A DNA stretch of 19,254 bases from CAZXEU01 sp964639665 (GTDB lineage: Bacteria > Bacteroidota > Rhodothermia > Rhodothermales > Bin80), in contig CAZXEU010000063.1 in assembly GCA_964639665.1 (NCBI GenBank), positions 1 through 19,254 on the forward strand, given 5' to 3'. The notes beneath the pieces were generated by a model, which ran no database searches, was not told where the DNA came from, and worked only from the letters and a program-made list of their open reading frames with translations. The position numbers were made by a program, and so were the translations under genes. Shown here piece after piece: positions 16,201 through 19,254 of this stretch (its first letter is position 1; the number at the start of each line of letters is the position of its first letter).

Positions 16201-16417
16201 GCTCAGCTACAGGCTGCCTGCGCGCGTGCTCGCGCGGACGCCTGTCAAGGTGGCCACGCTGTCGCTGGTGGCTCGGAACCTCTGGCTGCTCTACAGCAAC
16301 GTGGACAACATCGATCCGGAGTCCATCTTCAACAACACTCACCGGGGCATTGGTCTTGAGCACTCCGGGGTGCCTCAGACGCGAAGCATCGGCTTCAATC
16401 TGAACGTGCGCCTCTAA
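13238..16417 (+). CDS. SusC/RagA-family TonB-dependent outer-membrane transporter
   Basis: Outer-membrane beta-barrel that imports a ligand captured by its SusD partner, energised by TonB-ExbBD. The 1059-residue precursor has a signal peptide (about 1-34, ending AQAAAQ). A carboxypeptidase-regulatory-like domain follows (about 36-112, HTVRGTV to VSLQED), then a TonB-box-like EEVVVTAGG (116-124) and the plug domain (about 130-258) with VIIRGASSL, PLYVVDGIPI, IEKVTVLKGPSAAALYG and NGVILITTK. The barrel continues to the terminal IGFNLNVRL, ending in a typical barrel signal. There is no N-terminal STN domain, so no direct sigma/anti-sigma signalling is expected. The mature protein has only four cysteines in two close pairs, 442/449 and 858/879. 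Its stop overlaps an upstream ATG of the susD frame. The substrate is unknown. Confidence 0.95.
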   Translation: MKRALQSHRLLPHLARTSALCLLLVLGAAQAAAQTHTVRGTVLSASDNLPLPAVNVVEVGTLNGTATDVDGTFALTVASPNASLNISFVGFVSQTVALEGQNNLTVSLQEDVALLEEVVVTAGGIERKERAIGYAVTEVSGEDLREVRENNVANALAGKVAGVLVTKPATGPAGSSRVIIRGASSLGEDSQPLYVVDGIPIDNSTLGSAGMWGGSDGGDGISSVNADDIEKVTVLKGPSAAALYGTRAKNGVILITTKRATPGLGLGVEFSSNTTFEDVLVKTDWQQEYGQGTRGTKPVSVDDALSTADFSWGAPLDGSDVISWDGTMQPYALASDAVQSFYNTGITSTNSLALTTSTQTSSMRIGMSHLENSGIAPNSGLQRTSFSMRGTSSFGSRLSADAKLNFVREYVVNRPRLSDSPGNANYSVYQLAQNVDVTTLECPPEDSACTEPGTDIDGTELHRGLFGSIYTQNPYWAAYQFKSSDEDRRIIGFASLTYEFTDWLSLMGRFGGDTYATRRTGITPYGTAYSPLGGQNEQEFRITEINTDFLLAAERQVSSIGIQANFGGNLLYRERENLTLSGGGGFNVPGLEVVTNQNTRSHGYGYNEKQINSLYGSAELSYNDIFFLNFTARNDWSSTLPIENNSYFYPSISGSFVFSDALRVPSWISFGKVRASWAEVGGDTNPYSLALTYSLQGSHLGQPRGAIAQGQIPLASLKPSSSVGIEGGLDVRFMENRFGVDFTWYTQSATDQILSTTISSASGFGSQVINAGEIKNTGVELLLTTTPYRTADMRWSLDFNISRNTNEVVELVEGQTSLVLAESRHRGNFVTADVGEPYGSIKGRKYLRQNVPADGSDCDATGAIVHDADGLPMRTSDLCVIGNGSPDVLGGIANTLRYKNLTLNLLLDLRFGGDIFSVTNSAAYDNGLHMNTLQGRAEGYIVGDGVNQDGGANTVQADPQDYWGRIGGGFIGEEFVYDASFVKLRELQLSYRLPARVLARTPVKVATLSLVARNLWLLYSNVDNIDPESIFNNTHRGIGLEHSGVPQTRSIGFNLNVRL

Positions 16418-16455
16418 TGAGGATGCGTGACTCACTACGTAACCGGACTACAACC

Positions 16456-18003
16456 ATGCACATTCCCATGAAAAATTTGCTCAAGAACATCGGTTCGGCA
16501 TTTGCGCTGGCTACTTGTGTGCTCCTCTTTGCATCCTGCGACGCAGGCTTTGAGGAGATGAACGTCAACCCGACGCAGGCCAGCGAAATTGACCCGAACT
16601 TCAAGCTGACCAACATCCAGCTGAGGGTATCAGGTGAGCGCTACGAAAACTGGCGCACCAACCTGATCTACAGCTCGGTGATGATTCAGCACTTCGCTAC
16701 GTTGCCCGGCTACTGGGCGGGCGACAAGTACACCTACATCGGCTCCTATTCCGCCGCCATGTGGGACCGCTACTATCCCAATATCTCCAAGAACGTGGAG
16801 GACCTCCTGATCCAGACGGCCGAAGATCCGGAAATGGCCAACATGCATCACATCACGCAGGTCATGCGGGTAGTCATGTACCATCGTCTGACGGATCTTT
16901 ACGGGGATATTCCTTACAGTGAGGCAGGCCGCGGCTTTATCGATGGCATTACGCAGCCGGCCTATGACTCGCAGTCTGCCATTTATGCGGATATGCTTGC
17001 CAAGCTGGAGCAGGCGGCCTCTTCGCTGAGCGGCTCCGGCGCATCCTTCGGCGGCGGCGACCTCATCTACGGGGGCGACGTGGAGAAATGGCGCAAGTTC
17101 GCCAACTCCCTTATGCTCCGTCTTGGCATGCGCCTCGTCAAGGTGGATCCCGGCATGGCCCAGAGCTGGGTCCAGAAGGCGATCTCGGGCGGTACCATGA
17201 CCAGCAACGACGACATCGCCGCAGTGCCGCACAACGACCCGTCCGGGTGGAAAAACGGGAACGGCCTGGTGTTCAGGGTCGATCGTAGCCCGCGTCTCTC
17301 CGAGTTCTTCGTCAACTGGATGGTGGAGCGCGGCGATCCCCGCCTGGAAGTATACGGCACGATTCCCGTTGCCGGAGCACCTCCAGTGGGCATGCCCAAC
17401 GGCAGGGTGACCGGTGGTTCGGATCCGGACTACGGCATCGAGAATCATCCAAGCTGGATTTCCTGTGACAGCGGCGCGGAGCCGTGCGGCATGGATGTCT
17501 ACATGGTGCCCAATGATCTGATCAAGGGCGACGACGACCCCATGTTCTTCATGACGTACGCCGAGGTGGAATTCCTCAAGGCAGAAGCCGCCGTTCGCGG
17601 ATGGCACAGCGGAGACCCGGCAACGCACTATGCCAACGGCGTGCGCGCGGCCATGCAGTACCTGTCCATGTATGGTGCCGGCGGGGCCATTGCCGATGCC
17701 GACATAGATGCCTACCTGGCGGCCAATCCGTACGACGCCGGAAATGCCATGGAGCAGATCAATACGCAGCTCTGGGCGGCCGTGCTGCTCAACGAATATG
17801 AGGCGTATGCCAACTACCGGCGTACGGGCTACCCTGCCATTACGCCTGTGAATTTTTCCGGCAACGTGGCCGGCGGCCAGGTTCCCCGGCGGCTTCGCTA
17901 CCGCGCTCAGGAGCAGGTGGCCAACCCCGAGAACTACGGCAAGGCGGTCAGCAACCAGGGTCCGGACGAATTCACCACCCGCATGTGGTGGGATGCGCAG
18001 TAG
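16456..18003 (+). CDS. SusD/RagB-family substrate-binding outer-membrane lipoprotein
   Basis: Surface lipoprotein that closes over the SusC barrel as a ligand-capturing lid. The frame is open from 16417 (ATG overlapping the susC stop), with other ATGs at 16456 and 16468. The hydrophobic lipoprotein signal begins after MKNLLKN and ends in the lipobox LFASC, so I favour 16456 or 16468; the lipidated Cys is encoded at 16537-16539. The NVNPTQAS start, the DLYGDIPYSEA segment and the YAEVEFLKAEAAVRGW helix fit the SusD-like_2 subgroup of the superfamily. Mature length is about 488 residues, normal for SusD. Two cysteines (337 and 344 from 16456) form a C-x6-C motif. An intrinsic terminator follows. 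No ribosome site is obvious, as is common in Bacteroidota. Confidence 0.94.
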   Translation: MHIPMKNLLKNIGSAFALATCVLLFASCDAGFEEMNVNPTQASEIDPNFKLTNIQLRVSGERYENWRTNLIYSSVMIQHFATLPGYWAGDKYTYIGSYSAAMWDRYYPNISKNVEDLLIQTAEDPEMANMHHITQVMRVVMYHRLTDLYGDIPYSEAGRGFIDGITQPAYDSQSAIYADMLAKLEQAASSLSGSGASFGGGDLIYGGDVEKWRKFANSLMLRLGMRLVKVDPGMAQSWVQKAISGGTMTSNDDIAAVPHNDPSGWKNGNGLVFRVDRSPRLSEFFVNWMVERGDPRLEVYGTIPVAGAPPVGMPNGRVTGGSDPDYGIENHPSWISCDSGAEPCGMDVYMVPNDLIKGDDDPMFFMTYAEVEFLKAEAAVRGWHSGDPATHYANGVRAAMQYLSMYGAGGAIADADIDAYLAANPYDAGNAMEQINTQLWAAVLLNEYEAYANYRRTGYPAITPVNFSGNVAGGQVPRRLRYRAQEQVANPENYGKAVSNQGPDEFTTRMWWDAQ

Positions 18004-18023
18004 GACCTGAACCTGACCTCACG

Positions 18024-18065
18024 AAAGGCGCCACCTTCGAGCATCGGGGGTGGCGCCTTTTTTTT
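18024..18065 (+). terminator. Strong intrinsic terminator after susD
   Basis: AAAGGCGCCACC (18024-18035) pairs perfectly with GGTGGCGCCTTT (18049-18060), giving a 12-bp stem with a 13-base loop. It runs into eight T residues (18058-18065). It lies 20 bp after the susD stop and closes the susCD operon. The A-tract on the left arm could also serve convergent transcription, but no gene faces it. Confidence 0.92.
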
Positions 18066-18337
18066 CGGCCTGGCGCGCGGGGCACGGCCCCCGGGCGCAA
18101 TGGTGGCATCGCCGGCTGCGGCTAGCCCGGACGCTTGCTTTGGCTGGACGGTGACTGGAGGTGCCCGTTGGACGCCCTGCCGGATGTGATAGTCTCCAGG
18201 CGAACTGTTTCTGCTTTTATGTACATTTCAATATATGTGGGCTGATTCTCGAGGGCATATTGACGATAATATTGCGCGCGCCAAACTTCCGGCGCGCCGT
18301 GATCGCCGGGGCCTCGCCAACGATTGCTGGAAATGGG
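18066..18337 (+). other. Gene-free stretch upstream of the channel gene
   Basis: Together with the terminator this makes a 334-bp gap after susD. The first half is GC-rich with no recognisable signal. From about 18180 to 18275 the DNA is clearly AT-richer, with TATATG at 18232 and GATAAT at 18265 as possible -10 elements, neither with a good -35. A 7-bp inverted repeat with an 8-base loop (GCGCGCC 18276-18282, GGCGCGC 18291-18297) lies just downstream and could be an operator or a leader hairpin. The channel reading frame stays open through this region, but its codons there do not look like protein sequence of the family. Confidence 0.4.
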
Positions 18338-19045
18338 ATGCCAGGGATTAAGGAAGTAATTGAGGACAACGCGACTATTGAAGGTCGAGCGTTTGATCTC
18401 GTGATCCAGATCCTGATCGTGCTATCCATTACCTGCTTTGTAGTTCAAACCCTGCCCAATCTCTCAGCCACGACCCGCAGTGTTCTTCAGTTCGTCAATG
18501 TGGCGACGATCGGCATCTTCACGATCGAATACATTCTCCGCATTGCTGTGGCCGACAGCAAGCTCAGGTTCATAACCAGCTTCTTCGGCATTATAGATCT
18601 TCTGGCCATCCTGCCGTTCTACGTAACTACCGGCCTTGATCTGCGCGCAGTCAGGTCTCTTCGATTGCTCCTCATATTCCGGGCGCTCCAGCTGGTCCAT
18701 TTCAGGAGGGCCGTGCATCGGTTTCACAATGCATTCTTGCTGGTCAGGGAGGAGCTCGTCCTGTTCTTCTTCGTCACCGGAATTCTGCTTCTTTTTGCGG
18801 GCTCGGGTATTTATTTCTTCGAGAATCCAAGGCAACCCGAAGCATTTGCGTCCATCTTTCACGGACTCTGGTGGGCTGTATCCACGCTGACCACGGTAGG
18901 TTACGGGGACGTCTACCCGGTGACCGTGGGCGGCAAGATTTTCACGTCGCTATTGCTGTTGATCGGGGTCGCCGTGATTTCCGTTCCTACGGGCCTTTTG
19001 TCTTCGGCCTTGACGAAAGCGCGGAGCGCGGAAATGGATGCTTGA
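18338..19045 (+). CDS. Voltage-gated potassium channel-like six-TM ion channel
   Basis: Inner-membrane ion channel subunit, expected to work as a tetramer. From the ATG at 18338 it has 235 residues: S1 (about 19-39), S2 (50-72), S3 (78-98), S4, S5 (140-161), a pore loop, and S6 (about 200-225). The pore carries the K+ selectivity filter TVGYGD at 186-191. S4 has arginines at the canonical three-residue spacing (103, 106, 109, then 115), as in voltage sensors, and S3 keeps the FGIIDLLAILPFY segment. There is no cytoplasmic RCK or cyclic-nucleotide domain. The frame is open to 18161, but the extra 59 residues match no known N-terminus. The gene stands alone after a strong terminator, and its base composition looks less GC-rich than the upstream operon. 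The physiological role is unknown. Confidence 0.9.
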   Translation: MPGIKEVIEDNATIEGRAFDLVIQILIVLSITCFVVQTLPNLSATTRSVLQFVNVATIGIFTIEYILRIAVADSKLRFITSFFGIIDLLAILPFYVTTGLDLRAVRSLRLLLIFRALQLVHFRRAVHRFHNAFLLVREELVLFFFVTGILLLFAGSGIYFFENPRQPEAFASIFHGLWWAVSTLTTVGYGDVYPVTVGGKIFTSLLLLIGVAVISVPTGLLSSALTKARSAEMDA

Positions 19046-19118
19046 GGCGGATCTCAACAGTGGAAACGTTTGCAATAGCCCATAGCGTCCAGGATACCGG
19101 CGGCATCAATTCCTAGGT

Positions 19119-19254
19119 ATGCGGATACGGTTCACCCGTTTGCGCGGATTGGGCGCAGCGCAGCGGAGCTCTGAAGGATTGATGCGTATCCGGTCGAGGG
19201 CAGGCAAGGCGATTGCCAGACGTCTCTGGCGGGACTTTCTGTACAATCCTGTAC
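19119..19254 (+). CDS. Possible 3'-truncated gene running off the window
   Basis: A frame opens at the ATG at 19119 and stays open to the window end (45 codons visible), with an in-frame second ATG at 19182 preceded closely by AAGGA. The visible product is Arg-rich with a later RRLWRDFLYNP segment, which could be a cytoplasmic basic N-terminus ahead of a membrane segment. I do not recognise a family. The frame is too short to exclude chance in GC-rich DNA. If 19182 is the start, 19046-19181 is intergenic and holds nothing I can identify. Confidence 0.3.
   Translation, partial: MRIRFTRLRGLGAAQRSSEGLMRIRSRAGKAIARRLWRDFLYNPV

Noticed and set aside
18161..18337. 59-residue extension of the channel protein
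   Set aside because: It has Cys-rich, low-plausibility sequence over AT-rich intergenic DNA with an inverted repeat. The shorter form has a normal N-terminus for this channel type.
19237..19254. Short repeat of TGTAC at the window end
   Set aside because: GTACA and TGTAC separated by four bases make only a 5-bp inverted repeat; this is expected by chance and is not comparable to the palindrome at the other edge.

Overview
The window is GC-rich and carries a tightly packed housekeeping operon, all on the + strand, followed by a SusC/SusD outer-membrane pair and a voltage-gated ion channel gene. SusC/SusD pairs are a hallmark of the Bacteroidota/FCB group. Combined with high GC, this suggests a Rhodothermota (Rhodothermales-like) or related GC-rich FCB bacterium; that placement is an inference from gene content only.

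Layout. Positions 1-64 form a perfect gap-free palindrome at the very edge of the window, inside the 5'-truncated infB frame. From infB the order is rbfA, truB, ribF, rpsO, pnp, an M16 zinc peptidase, a UDP-sugar epimerase-like SDR, scpA, scpB, rluB and guaB (about 1-13086). Most intergenic gaps are under 40 bp and two junctions are ATGA stop/start overlaps (truB-ribF, M16-epimerase). The first part (infB to pnp and M16) is the widely conserved translation/RNA-metabolism cluster: initiation factor, 30S maturation factor, tRNA pseudouridine-55 synthase, flavin cofactor enzyme, S15 and polynucleotide phosphorylase. scpA and scpB encode the kleisin and accessory subunits of condensin, RluB modifies rRNA and GuaB makes XMP for GTP synthesis.

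After a 151-bp gap with a plausible promoter lies a susC-susD operon (13238-18003), closed by a strong intrinsic terminator (18024-18065). No glycan hydrolase, sulfatase or sigma/anti-sigma regulator is next to it, so the substrate cannot be read from context. A 334-bp gene-free stretch, holding that terminator and then AT-richer DNA, leads to a six-transmembrane channel with a TVGYGD filter (18338-19045). The last 200 bp may hold the start of one more gene running off the window.

I found no tRNA, rRNA, CRISPR, insertion sequence or phage genes. Nothing here amounts to a clearly new multi-gene system. The items most worth a second look are the edge palindrome, the orphan SusCD pair with matching C-x6-C motifs in both partners, the epimerase inserted in the translation/condensin operon, and the channel gene with its AT-richer upstream region.
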